Below, piece after piece: positions 17,301 through 24,913 of a DNA stretch of 38,157 bases (the stretch's first letter is position 1; every line of letters begins with the position of its first letter). The position numbers were made by a program, and so were the translations under genes. The notes under the pieces were generated by a model. The model was given only the letters and a program-made list of their open reading frames with translations, did no database searches and was not told the origin of the DNA. Source of the DNA: an uncultured Clostridia bacterium (GTDB lineage: Bacteria > Bacillota > Clostridia > Christensenellales > Aristaeellaceae); NCBI GenBank assembly GCA_946408995.1, contig CAMJUL010000037.1:1-38157 (forward strand), given 5' to 3'.

Positions 17301-17956
17301 GCGTGCTCGTTGTCATCCAGCTGCAGGTAATGGTCGTCGGGGTTGCTGTGGCCTTCCACGTTGTTGGTCTTGGTGTCCATGTTTTCACGGCCGAAGCGGC
17401 TGATCACCACGAACGCCACGTCATCGTAGGCCGCGAAGGTGCTGGTGACGGACTTGCTGTAATACTTCATGTCCGGCTCCAGCAGCTTGCCGGAGTCGTT
17501 GGCGTCGTTCTGGCCGCCCTGCACGGCGAAGATGCTTTCATATAGCGCCCGGGTCTTGGGGTTGATATGGAAGCCTTCGCTCTCAAAGCCCTCGAACCAG
17601 TTCATCTTGTAGCTGGTGCCGCTGGCCGCGCCGGAGCCGCCGCCGGACCGCACGAAGTCCACCGAGCCGATGCCCAGGAAGGTGACTTCGCGCTCGTCCG
17701 CCTTCAGAGGCAGCGCGCCGTTTTCGTTCTTGAGCAGCACCTGGCCCTCTTCCACCATCTGCAGGTGGACGCGGTTGCCCGCAGCCAGCGCTTCATCCAG
17801 GGTGCTGTAGTCGGTGTAGAAGTGGCCCCGGGCATCCAGCGCGCCGGAGACCGTGCCGGTGGCTTCCACATAGGTGGTGGGCAGCGCTTCCGCCAGGGCG
17901 GGCACGCAGCTGAGCACCATGCAAAGCGCCAGCATCAGAGACAACAGTTTTTTCAT
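14351..17956 (-). CDS. Secreted GH3 glycoside hydrolase, 1201 residues, reversed domain order
   Basis: An exported enzyme with a 22-residue signal peptide. The alpha/beta/alpha GH3 domain comes first (about 60-370; RFGRENMD with Glu191 as likely acid/base), then an Fn3-like domain (about 400-500), then the TIM barrel (about 640-930) with YAKHFFANVQEHNR and STIDDAW, Asp835 as expected nucleophile. The last 230 residues are beta-rich, with a putative Ig-type domain (LPAGLTAEP ... GTPTEAGEYVITV). There is no obvious anchor. AAAGGAGAG precedes the ATG. It follows the GH43 gene by 84 bp and shares domain order with the membrane GH3, which suggests an old duplication with separate localisation: one released, one anchored. 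Confidence 0.88.
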   Translation of the reverse strand: MKKLLSLMLALCMVLSCVPALAEALPTTYVEATGTVSGALDARGHFYTDYSTLDEALAAGNRVHLQMVEEGQVLLKNENGALPLKADEREVTFLGIGSVDFVRSGGGSGAASGTSYKMNWFEGFESEGFHINPKTRALYESIFAVQGGQNDANDSGKLLEPDMKYYSKSVTSTFAAYDDVAFVVISRFGRENMDTKTNNVEGHSNPDDHYLQLDDNEHAVIKMAKENFKKVVVLINSSMIMEIPELNAPVETEYGVDAILWVGGVGDQGTKAAAEIITGKVNPSGHTPDLWYANFKNDPTWTNFGDMSQVKDENGERMSPWLTYPDGSDSVYSDVEFREGIYFGYRYYETKAADMNAQEAGSGDEWYKEAVMYPFGFGLSYTTFDWELVNTSDAAITAPNQRLSVAVKVTNTGKVPGKDVVQLYATTPYTAGGIEKAHVVLVDFGKTSLLQPGESETLTLSMTAQDMASFDWNDANENGFEGYELEAGDYVLSARRNSHDCVLEAKFNAAEGILCKTDLVTGAEIVPVFVDDFDTTREDLLDNMITRGEGLTQPKAQTKEERVMADWEAAVLDAEETYYPYNDEEGQPWYVSEVPEGWTQGVPTDVTLADVAGLVYTEPTVEDGVATAATDEVSQKWDEYMNSLTWEELTGLVLGGEDGQDGPVQFGGTCWQSTPIAAATFDKKLVKEQGDLYGNQALFKGLVAWRGPGTNIHRSPFNGRVFEYYSEDPFLTAQMASIIVDAVQQKGIGCYAKHFFANVQEHNRADFGGVCTFATEQVFREIYLRSFEWMVKYGHTTGMMTSFNRVGYVVNSNNWAVHESLLRDEWGFHGSTIDDAWAKDFVSVDLMMRAGDDVLMGSDAAFKTYLTLGEWDATARDGKGLVKVPTEDGDDMFLSPTHYYNVRKSAQRLQQSFVNSNKYKNFASSYALHATVYYGVKNQAEITCPDTSDFTVTLAEGQEPIPGIDVSGFVVSYDHPQTGTEMVEVFGSPSPSAVYGDYPAMGTYEVMVDMECDGYIAVKNVKLTIDVVSPIQVNGEKQIGAEGEYPVIELTKDAAAELVIDSEPYAYQAFLDMGGWSPMQVTNYYGKQGKNYLRDEEKTHADGTTIPYAEAEEKFEVTYSIEGDLPAGLTAEPITGIAHGLRTNKPFEVVTGIKVAGTPTEAGEYVITVVANVPICSAGAGIWLSPSEVLTITQSFLVVVK

Positions 17957-18040
17957 GGGTTGTTCTCTCCTTTTAGATTATTTTCATCCCGCCCTCCCAG
18001 GGACGGGGAATGAACGGATGGAAGTGAGAAGAGAAGGGGG

Positions 18041-19492
18041 TTATTCGTTGGAACACGCCGTCAGTTCAAACGCGTAAAAGTCCAGCGCGCCTTCGCCCGA
18101 AAAGCGGAAATACAGAGGCTTCACGCCGTTTTCCAATTTCAGCTTTCCGCTTTGCCAGATGCGTCCGCCTGTGGAGGACACGGGAATCGCCGCGGCGACA
18201 GTTTTGAAATCCGGGGTATCGCTGACCTGCATGGTTCCCTTGCACTGGCCGCCCACGCTGACCCGCAGGCACTGGGCGTTCCGGATATCGAAATACTTGA
18301 ACCCCGCCACGGCCCCATCCCGCATGTTGGCGATGTACTGCACCGCGGAATGGTCGTCGTCCTTTTGATCCTGGGTAAAATAGGGATGGGCTTTTTTATC
18401 GAACTTCTTGTCGTACCGGGCGGTGCCCTGCCTGCTCCACAGGTTGCAGGCGATGCGGGCGGGATACTCTCCCACGCCTTTCAGCGGCCCGCCGTTGAGC
18501 CCGCAGGAGGTGACCTCCGCCTGCCGGAAGCCGCCGTTTTCCGTGCGTTTCAGCTTTTCCGCGCAGGCCTGGCGGGAATAGGAATGCTGATTGGTCTGGC
18601 GGTGATAGAAAATGTACCAGTCGCCATTCAGCTGCGCCATGCCGCCGTGGGTGTTGCCCAGATAATTCAGGGCGTGGGCTTCATCGCTGTTTCCATTCAA
18701 ATACAGATCGCCCTGATCCACCAGGGTACCGCCGTACCGGAAAGCGCCGTCTGGCCGGTCGCTGATCGCGTAGCAGAGCTCATGGTTGTTGGCGCTGGAA
18801 TACACGAACACATATTTTCCGTCGATCTTCCGGATGGAGGACGCCTCGAAAAACTCGTGGCCTTTGAATTCCTCCGGGGGGCAGTTGCCCTTCCGGGGAA
18901 AAAGCAGCTTGGGCTCCTGGATGATGGTCACCATATCGCTGTCCAGCCCCATCACCACGCCGCCGCTGTTTTTCAGATTGTGGAACCGGCTCAGAATGGG
19001 CGGCACCTTGGTGGCGAACCCGGAATACAGCCACACCCGGCCGTCATCGTCGGTGAGCACGCCGGGGTCGAAGGGAAATTCGTCGCCCTTCCGGCTGCCG
19101 AACTTGGTTCCGTCCTTGTAATGGACATGGCCCAGAAACTGGTATTTCCCATCCGGCGTATCGCACACCGCCACGCCGATGGCACCCATGAAATCGAAAG
19201 CGTAATACAGGTAAAACCTGCCGTCCGGCCCTTGCGTCACATCCGGGGCGAACAGCAGCCGCAGGCCTGTCACGTTCATGGGGTCCTGCTTTTTGCTGAA
19301 AATCACCGGGGAGCAGCGCCACTGGCTCAAATCGTTCAGCGGCGCGGACCAGCATACATAATCGTTCACACAGAAAATGGGTGCGTTGAATTTATCATGG
19401 GAGCCGTACACATACACCCGGTCACCGTATACATGAGGCTCGCCGTCAGGAATGTATTCCCAGGGTGGTAGATAGGGATTGAATACCTGCAT
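18041..19492 (-). CDS. GH43-family glycoside hydrolase, cytoplasmic
   Basis: A 483-residue five-bladed propeller enzyme without signal peptide. The N-terminus EYIPDGEPHVYGDRVYVYGSHD is the family signature (Asp16 the likely base region), FPFDPGVL supplies Asp142, and FFEASSIRKIDGKY supplies Glu216, the likely general acid. The last 130 residues are a beta-sandwich-like accessory domain. Family members act as beta-xylosidases or alpha-arabinofuranosidases; with no export signal it should act on imported oligosaccharides. GAGGAGG lies before the ATG and a strong promoter 36 bp upstream. It is first in the glycan locus. Confidence 0.85.
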   Translation of the reverse strand: MQVFNPYLPPWEYIPDGEPHVYGDRVYVYGSHDKFNAPIFCVNDYVCWSAPLNDLSQWRCSPVIFSKKQDPMNVTGLRLLFAPDVTQGPDGRFYLYYAFDFMGAIGVAVCDTPDGKYQFLGHVHYKDGTKFGSRKGDEFPFDPGVLTDDDGRVWLYSGFATKVPPILSRFHNLKNSGGVVMGLDSDMVTIIQEPKLLFPRKGNCPPEEFKGHEFFEASSIRKIDGKYVFVYSSANNHELCYAISDRPDGAFRYGGTLVDQGDLYLNGNSDEAHALNYLGNTHGGMAQLNGDWYIFYHRQTNQHSYSRQACAEKLKRTENGGFRQAEVTSCGLNGGPLKGVGEYPARIACNLWSRQGTARYDKKFDKKAHPYFTQDQKDDDHSAVQYIANMRDGAVAGFKYFDIRNAQCLRVSVGGQCKGTMQVSDTPDFKTVAAAIPVSSTGGRIWQSGKLKLENGVKPLYFRFSGEGALDFYAFELTACSNE

Positions 19493-19527
19493 AGCCGCGC
19501 CTCCTCTTGTCAGAATTGGTTAATCAT

Positions 19528-19556
19528 AATATATTTTAGTTCATTCTCGTTTTCAA
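19528..19556 (-). promoter_or_regulatory. Promoter of the GH43/GH3 locus
   Basis: On the minus strand TTGAAA (19551-19556) and TATATT (19528-19533) are 17 bp apart, with an AT-rich spacer. A direct repeat lies immediately upstream of the -35 box. Confidence 0.75.
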
Positions 19557-19561
19557 GTGCC

Positions 19562-19589
19562 ACAACTTCTTTGGTATGATTGACAACTT
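19562..19589 (-). promoter_or_regulatory. Candidate LytTR-type direct repeat
   Basis: AAGTTGT occurs twice on the minus strand (19583-19589 and 19562-19568), exactly 21 bp apart, with the nearer copy five bases upstream of the -35 box. LytTR activators typically bind paired GTT-containing sites two helical turns apart at this position. A LytTR regulator is encoded 1.4 kb away. Confidence 0.6.
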
Positions 19590-19616
19590 TTTTTGCATTT
19601 CCGGTAGAATTACAGC

Positions 19617-19643
19617 CAAAAAAGAAGGCCCCGCTGTGGGGCC
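19617..19643 (-). terminator. Terminator after the sensor kinase gene
   Basis: On the minus strand GGCCCC-ACAGC-GGGGCC is followed by TTCTTTTTT, a classical intrinsic terminator 20 bp beyond the kinase stop. Confidence 0.85.
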
Positions 19644-19663
19644 GCACGTGTGTATAGAACGCT

Positions 19664-20977
19664 TCAATCCTTTTTCGGAACCGGCAGCATAATGGAAAGC
19701 TTGAAAATGCCCTGGTCGCTTTCCAGCTGGATATCGCCCTCATAGTGCTCAGTGAGCATCCGAATGCTCTGCATCCCGAAGCCATGATAGTTTTTATCCT
19801 CCTTGCTGGTAATGGGCAGACCGTCGTCAAAGCGGATCTCGCCTTCAAAGAAGTTTTCTTCCTCAATGATCAGGCAGCCCGCCCGCATCCTCACCGACAG
19901 GGAAATGACCCTGCGCTCCGGATCGGCGATCTGGCTGACCGCTTCGATGGCGTTGTCCAGAATATTGCCGAACAGCGCGTACACATCCTCATCCGCAATA
20001 AAATCCAGCTGCCGCCCGTCGGCGATGCAGGAGAAGGTGATGCTCTTGTTCAGGCAGGCCAGGGATTTATTGCTCAGCACCACGTCCAGCGCCGTATTCT
20101 CGGAGCGCACGGCCGCGTCGTAAATATTCACCAGGCTGCCGATTTCCTTGAGTTCCTTGCGATACCCCTTCTCACCCAGCGCCGCGATCTGGTGGCGGAT
20201 GTCATGACATTTGATGTTGATGGCGTCGTGAATCGCCTTGTCCTGGGCAAACCGCGCCTGCTCACTGTGCAGCAGCTGGGCCGCGATTTCCGCCCGCACC
20301 GTGGAATCGGACTCCCGCAGGTGGCACATGCTCACCAGCAGCACCAGGAAGGAGGTCACCGTGGAAGCAATTCGGGTATAGTCGATCACCGCTGAGGAAA
20401 TATCTTCAACGATGGAATAGAGCCACAAATCCATCACAATATTGATCCCCACCACCACCGCCGCGATCATCACGAGAATCTTGCTGTCCAGCCGGTCGAT
20501 GTGATTGAAACGCTTATATTTCCGATTCCATACAGCGATCCTGCCGTAAAGATACAAAGCGGCGATCATGATGACAACCAGAATCACACGGTCCAGCCAG
20601 ATAGGCATCTCCATGCGGTTCCGCACCACTTCCCAGCCCCGCTCGCAGGCGTGCTGCAAGCTGTAGCCCACCGTAGCCGCAAACAGGGCGGTGAAGAAAT
20701 TGACCTTCGCGTAAAACATGGCCGCCAACGCGTTCAGCAAAAACAGTCCGGTATATTTGACGGTGGAAGCGATCATGATTTGCCTGCCGGTCATGCTGGT
20801 AAAATCGGGAGAAAAAACGCACATCCAAACGCTGATGGCAAGAAAAGAAACGATCAGCCGCAGGGGCCAGTGTTTTCTTTTTTCCATTTGGCTGATCACC
20901 AGATAACAGCCCGCCATGACGGATAAAAGAATATGAAAATCATCCTGCAAATAACGAAGAATTTGTTGGCCAATCAT
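19664..20977 (-). CDS. GHKL-type (AgrC-like) sensor histidine kinase
   Basis: A 437-residue membrane kinase with about six N-terminal helices (residues 15-225) and no large outside domain, as in peptide-sensing AgrC/VirS-type kinases. The dimerisation segment carries IKCHDIRHQIAAL (His258, or less likely His262, as phospho-acceptor). The ATPase domain shows NILDNAIEA (N box) and FGMQSIRML (G box). It is downstream of the LytTR regulator gene with 12 bp between, so they form one two-component system. No peptide pheromone gene was found beside it. Signal unknown. Confidence 0.88.
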   Translation of the reverse strand: MIGQQILRYLQDDFHILLSVMAGCYLVISQMEKRKHWPLRLIVSFLAISVWMCVFSPDFTSMTGRQIMIASTVKYTGLFLLNALAAMFYAKVNFFTALFAATVGYSLQHACERGWEVVRNRMEMPIWLDRVILVVIMIAALYLYGRIAVWNRKYKRFNHIDRLDSKILVMIAAVVVGINIVMDLWLYSIVEDISSAVIDYTRIASTVTSFLVLLVSMCHLRESDSTVRAEIAAQLLHSEQARFAQDKAIHDAINIKCHDIRHQIAALGEKGYRKELKEIGSLVNIYDAAVRSENTALDVVLSNKSLACLNKSITFSCIADGRQLDFIADEDVYALFGNILDNAIEAVSQIADPERRVISLSVRMRAGCLIIEEENFFEGEIRFDDGLPITSKEDKNYHGFGMQSIRMLTEHYEGDIQLESDQGIFKLSIMLPVPKKD

Positions 20978-20989
20978 GCGCTCACCCCC

Positions 20990-21691
20990 TTATCCATTGA
21001 TCCCATACCGGTGAAATTCTGAAAGGAATTCTTTTTTCCGCATCCGGCTGATATCAAATTCCCTGCCGTCCACCACCGCCGTGCTGCCGTTGACCCGCTG
21101 CACCCGGCGCAGGTTCACGATGGTTTGGTTATTCAATCGGAAAAATCCTGTTTGCGGCAGGATCTTTTCCACGTCCTTCAGGGTACCGTAGCCCTTGATA
21201 ATATCCTGATCTGTTTTGAATTGCAAATGGTGCTCGAACACTTCCACATACAGCAGACTGTCCGCAGCCACCCGGATATGGTCTGTCCCGACCGTGAGCA
21301 GCATCTCCTCCTCGTCTTTCCTGCACCTGCTCAAAGCCTTGGTCAGCTTTAATTCAAGAGAAGGATAGGCAAGGGGCTTAAGGATGTAATCCAGCGCGTC
21401 CACCTCGTACCCCTGGACCGCGTACTGCGCGAGAGAGGTCAGGAAGATCAGGATCACCGCTTGATCCATTTCCCGCAACTTGCGCGCCGCCCGCATCCCA
21501 TCCATGCCGCCCATGCGGATATCCATAAATACAATATCATGCTGGCTTTGATAATTCGTTAAAAAAACTTCGGCGCTTTCATACCGCTGGATATTAAAAC
21601 TTATATTCTTTTCTTGTCCGTATCGATTCAAATAACCCTGTGCGCGCAGATAATCCTGCTCTTCATCTTCCACAATGGCAATCCGGTACAC
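20990..21691 (-). CDS. LytTR-family response regulator
   Basis: A 233-residue regulator. The receiver domain (1-120) has the acidic pair at Glu8-Asp9, phospho-acceptor Asp57 in VFMDIRM and the LKP lysine; the LytTR DNA-binding domain (about 130-230) has ILPQTGFFRLNNQTIVNLRRV (two parts: ILPQTGFFRL, NNQTIVNLRRV). Start is GTG at 21691 with GGAGGG 8 bp upstream. The gene starts 19 bp from a helicase fragment, so its promoter must lie in foreign sequence. A paired repeat before the GH43 gene is a plausible target. Confidence 0.88.
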   Translation of the reverse strand: MYRIAIVEDEEQDYLRAQGYLNRYGQEKNISFNIQRYESAEVFLTNYQSQHDIVFMDIRMGGMDGMRAARKLREMDQAVILIFLTSLAQYAVQGYEVDALDYILKPLAYPSLELKLTKALSRCRKDEEEMLLTVGTDHIRVAADSLLYVEVFEHHLQFKTDQDIIKGYGTLKDVEKILPQTGFFRLNNQTIVNLRRVQRVNGSTAVVDGREFDISRMRKKEFLSEFHRYGING

Positions 21692-21709
21692 GATTCTTTC
21701 CCTCCCTCG

Positions 21710-21937
21710 TTACCAGAACTCAATGGTTGACTTTCCCAATATGTGGTTCAACAGAGGCTGTCTCTCCGCATAATCCTTTGTGCCGATCATATAGATCTGG
21801 TCTCTTGCACTGGAGATTGCAACGTTTAACCGTCGGTCATCAGCAAGAAATCTGTATGGCCCTGTTGTCCTGGTAACACTAAATACTACGATATCGCATT
21901 CCCTGCCTTGGAAACCGTCAACAGTAACATCCGTCAT
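21710..21937 (-). pseudogene. C-terminal fragment of an SF1 (UvrD/DNA2-like) helicase
   Basis: Seventy-five codons matching the last motor segment of superfamily 1 helicases: TVDGFQGRECDIVVFSVTR (motif V) and RRLNVAISSARDQIYMIG (motif VI region). The rest of the enzyme is missing: the frame hits a stop 13 codons upstream. A separate frame on the same strand (21918-22010) reads MAENYNIQAIINALKEKKEM, a start of some other protein that runs into the fragment out of frame. A deletion junction near 21935 is the likely cause. Confidence 0.7.
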
Positions 21938-22010
21938 GCTGCTCCGCTTTCATTTCCTTCTTTTCTTTCAGAGCATTGATGATTGCTTGAATATTATAAT
22001 TCTCAGCCAT
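21918..22010 (-). CDS. Short ORF, possible 5' remnant
   Basis: Thirty codons beginning MAENYNIQAIINALKEKKEM, with AAAGG about eight bases before the ATG, ending HDGCYC. The first 24 residues look like a real helical N-terminus and the last few are out-of-frame helicase sequence. It is probably the truncated start of a lost gene. Unrecognised. Confidence 0.3.
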   Translation of the reverse strand: MAENYNIQAIINALKEKKEMKAEQHDGCYC

Positions 22011-22094
22011 TGAACCAGCCTTTCTTTACCGTTTTATGATGGGGCAATACCACCCTAAAGATTTGCTACACATACAAAGATCATTTTGCTCCAT

Positions 22095-22589
22095 CTACTT
22101 CATATTTTGTTGAGCTATCGCACTAAGAAAATGTATGGGCATGCAACAATGTGTAGGATAATTGGTATTTACTGCAAGATCCGCAATGATGTCATTATAT
22201 TCGTCATCAATATTCATCCCGCTGTTATTGGGGTGGAGCTTGATGCCACAGAATTCAGAATGTACAAGAGCTTTCTGTATCTGATCACATGTGTTTTCCG
22301 GAGTGTTCCTTATATCCACATCAGAAAAGCAACTGAATCGGCCATCTTCTTTACAAATATTAAGCAGGTTCTGATGTGCCGCATCAACAGTGAAATCCAT
22401 AGACATCAGCCAAGGATCATTGAATGGCATGATGATTGCCCTCCGAATATTGAACTGATCCATGATCTTCTGATAGGAGGAAACTTTAGCAAAGGAAAAC
22501 TCATCATCCGAGTCAGGGCTTGCGGCATGAACCTCATCAGGAATGATGTGTATATGTGCATCAATCTTTGGAATATCTCTCCACTTCAT
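22095..22589 (-). pseudogene. Amidohydrolase-2-like protein, truncated
   Basis: The N-terminal half of a TIM-barrel metal-dependent hydrolase: KIDAHIHI gives the HxH metal site and GIKLHPNNSGMNIDDEYNDI is typical of the barrel. After VNTNYP the reading becomes unrelated and stops about 25 residues later; a neighbouring frame there reads IILHIV, so a frameshift is likely. Around 100 or more C-terminal residues are absent, including later metal ligands. The ATG at 22589 is preferred over 22595 and a TTG at 22607, because AGGAG lies seven bases upstream. It follows the peptidase-like gene by 11 bp. Confidence 0.6.
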
Positions 22590-22600
22590 ATTCATGCTCC

Positions 22601-23317
22601 TTAACAATTTAACGTTCTCTTTTTAAGTTTAGCTTCAATTCTCTGTTCAATGGCCTCGTCGATTTTAAACAAACTGATAAAATCCGTGAATTCCAGGTTT
22701 AATTCTTTCGGTGATTTGTTGTATACTCGCTTCATCGCCGCTTCTATATCCTGCTCTCGATACATCTCCAAGAACTGTTTCATGCCATATACGGCAATCA
22801 GCCAATCTGTAAAGGCCCCCATTATCGGATATGTGATAGTACATTCCTGTGAGAAAAAGAATTCCTTATCAAGCAGTTGATTTACGGGAATATAGCGACC
22901 GGTTTTTAGGTATACACTGACCCAATCCATATTCTGAATTCCCCACCATTTCTGGTCGAAATACATTGCAAGTCCTTCTCTTATGGCAGGGCAATCAGGG
23001 CGGTTGATTACATAGCTGATCAGATGAGCATCTTCATGGAACCCAATACATTGAATGTGTTCATTGTACACTGCATAAACAGTATCCGGTGGAGCCGCAA
23101 ATCCATTACAAGGATCGTTATCTCCGTATATTTGTCCCACTTCTTCTGGCGAATCACAAAGGTAATACTCAATTTTAAACTCTGGAGTAACACCTAAAGC
23201 GCTGCAAATATATTGGAAGCATCTTTCCTGACAAGTGGCAATAGATTCTATATCCCGTTCTGCTTTTGTTTCTTCACCGAAGTGAAATATATAATGACTG
23301 CTTTCAAATTGCTTCAT
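22601..23317 (-). CDS. HExxH metallopeptidase-like protein
   Basis: A 238-residue protein with HEDAH (His94, Glu95, His98) and a downstream REGLAMYF glutamate near residue 116, the gluzincin zinc-site layout found in MA-clan peptidase-like proteins. There is no signal peptide or membrane segment, so it should be cytoplasmic. AGGAGA precedes the ATG. The substrate is unknown. Base composition is more AT-rich than the flanking operons, which suggests transfer. A CAAATCCCGATTT motif lies 14 bp upstream. Confidence 0.7.
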   Translation of the reverse strand: MKQFESSHYIFHFGEETKAERDIESIATCQERCFQYICSALGVTPEFKIEYYLCDSPEEVGQIYGDNDPCNGFAAPPDTVYAVYNEHIQCIGFHEDAHLISYVINRPDCPAIREGLAMYFDQKWWGIQNMDWVSVYLKTGRYIPVNQLLDKEFFFSQECTITYPIMGAFTDWLIAVYGMKQFLEMYREQDIEAAMKRVYNKSPKELNLEFTDFISLFKIDEAIEQRIEAKLKKRTLNC

Positions 23318-23330
23318 AGAATCTCCTATA

Positions 23331-23348
23331 CAAATCCCGATTTACAAG
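23331..23348 (-). repeat. Shared upstream motif, copy 1 of 3
   Basis: CAAATCCCGATTTACAAG lies just before the peptidase-like gene. A near copy (CAAATCCCGATTTGCAAG, 24795-24812) precedes the methyltransferase gene and a weaker one (CGAATCCCGAATAA, 23926-23939) precedes the acetyltransferase gene. The core AAATC..GATTT is a short inverted repeat. Confidence 0.5.
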
Positions 23349-23378
23349 GTCATCATCGGTCAGACAGGCTGGAACTTG

Positions 23379-23912
23379 TCAATTACAGATAGTGATCCAA
23401 TAACGCTGCTCAATTTCACCCTCTGAATTTCTGAATTCGTTTTCAAGAATTCCGCCATTATTGATGATGGATTTTGCTGATCCGAGATTGTCCTTGTCAC
23501 AGGTCATCAGCACTTTTTCGATCCCCAGTTTCCTGCATTCGATTAAGGCCAGTCGAATCATTTCCGTGGCATAGCCTTTTCTTCGTTCACTTGGTCTGAT
23601 TCCATCCCCTATTTGCCCGCCTTCTTTGAGCAGATACTCGTTCAGGTAATGACGGATATTGATCGCTCCAAGAAGCCTGTCCCGTTCCGTATCCAGCAGA
23701 AAGAATACAGAGTCAGGCACTTTCCCATCTGCTGCTTCTTTCACTTCAAGATTTTCAAGATAATAGTCGAAATCATGATAATCATTTTTAAAGATTGCCC
23801 AGGGAGAGTGATTTGTATGATTGAGCGCCTGGTCTGCTTTCCATTCGTCGATCATTTCTCCCAATTGCTTCTCATACGTTTTTGTGAGCTTTATCAGCTT
23901 CAGGCTCATCAT
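23379..23912 (-). CDS. GNAT-family N-acetyltransferase
   Basis: A 177-residue soluble acetyltransferase. The acetyl-CoA loop is GIRPSERRKGYATEMIRLAL (motif A), followed by MTCDKDNLGSAKSIINNGG, the usual end of the fold. Acceptor unknown; the sequence resembles the broad YjdJ/RimJ-like group that acts on small molecules or protein ends. GAGGGGG lies before the ATG. It is in a run of minus-strand accessory genes with short gaps. Confidence 0.82.
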   Translation of the reverse strand: MMSLKLIKLTKTYEKQLGEMIDEWKADQALNHTNHSPWAIFKNDYHDFDYYLENLEVKEAADGKVPDSVFFLLDTERDRLLGAINIRHYLNEYLLKEGGQIGDGIRPSERRKGYATEMIRLALIECRKLGIEKVLMTCDKDNLGSAKSIINNGGILENEFRNSEGEIEQRYWITICN

Positions 23913-23963
23913 ACATTCCCCCTCACGAATCCCGAATAATCATCTATTCATTCACTTTATCCA

Positions 23964-24761
23964 TTACTTCTTCCGAACACACCAGATTACATTTTTCGCA
24001 GATCTATTTCCGCTCTCCATGTGATATCCTCCGAATATATCAACAATCTCATATCCCGTCAGCTCCAGAAGATACTTCATTTCCTGACGGTATGTCTGTC
24101 TCATCTTCAGTGGACGGATTCTTTCTTCAATAATATTCCCCTGATCATCCAGTACTTCATACTTCCAGTTTCCACTCATAATCTGCGTATACGGATCGTA
24201 AGAAATCGCATTGTAGATTTTCTCATGCTGACCTTGTTTATTGGTGTACTCCAGGCGGAAAGAATAGTCTGTTTCTCTCGTTTTCATCTGCTGTGCCTGA
24301 AAAAAAGGATGCGGGTCAAACGTATTAAAGGTCAGCATTCCTCCGTCCACCAGATTCTCTCGGATGTTCAGCAGCGCTGCCTTCTGAAGCTCCGGTGTCA
24401 GAAGATGCATGAACCCGCTTCTTGCAATGATTGCACACGAATACTTCCTGTCGCTTCTGAATTCTGTCATATTGGCAGGGAAAATATGCAACCTGAATCC
24501 TTTTTGCCTTGCTTTTTCATCTGCGACCCGGCACATTGCTTCTGAAAGATCGGTTCCGTCGGCCATGATCCCATGTTCCGCCAGGTACAGTAATACAGCT
24601 CCTGTTCCGCACGCTATATCAATCACGCCTTCTTTGCCATACTCCCGGGCAAAATCCAGGTAAAATTCCTGAAAGCCGGAATGATTGTCTTCATTCCGGT
24701 ACATTGCATCAAGGTACAGATCGTAGTTTTCAGCGACATCTTCGTAATCATGCAGATCCAT
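23964..24761 (-). CDS. Class I SAM-dependent methyltransferase
   Basis: A 265-residue Rossmann-fold methyltransferase. The SAM-binding motif I is VIDIACGTGAVLLYLAEHG, followed by DGTDLSEAM (motif II acid) and LVDGGMLTFNTF. The C-terminal half is an extra beta-rich cap, as in small-molecule methyltransferases. ATG 24761 is chosen because GGAGG lies nine bases upstream; a frame from 24824 would add 21 unlikely residues. Substrate unknown. Confidence 0.82.
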   Translation of the reverse strand: MDLHDYEDVAENYDLYLDAMYRNEDNHSGFQEFYLDFAREYGKEGVIDIACGTGAVLLYLAEHGIMADGTDLSEAMCRVADEKARQKGFRLHIFPANMTEFRSDRKYSCAIIARSGFMHLLTPELQKAALLNIRENLVDGGMLTFNTFDPHPFFQAQQMKTRETDYSFRLEYTNKQGQHEKIYNAISYDPYTQIMSGNWKYEVLDDQGNIIEERIRPLKMRQTYRQEMKYLLELTGYEIVDIFGGYHMESGNRSAKNVIWCVRKK

Positions 24762-24913
24762 ATTGCCTGTCCTCCGCTGCATTGAATGAATCGTCAAATC
24801 CCGATTTGCAAGCCTGTAAAACAAACATCAGCTAGATCGGATACTCTCTCCGGATAGCCGCCCGTAAGCCAAGACAGAGTCCATGATTCTGATTTCCCCT
24901 TCCTGTCCGGTAT

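Noticed and set aside
14540-17545. A 1001-codon open frame on the plus strand
   Set aside because: It lies opposite the GH3 gene, is rich in Gly/His/Val from reversed GC-rich codons, has no ribosome site and matches no motif.
19577-19613. Plus-strand promoter (TTGACA with TAGAAT)
   Set aside because: The spacer is 19 bp and no plus-strand gene follows; the bases are better explained by the LytTR-like repeat and terminator on the other strand.
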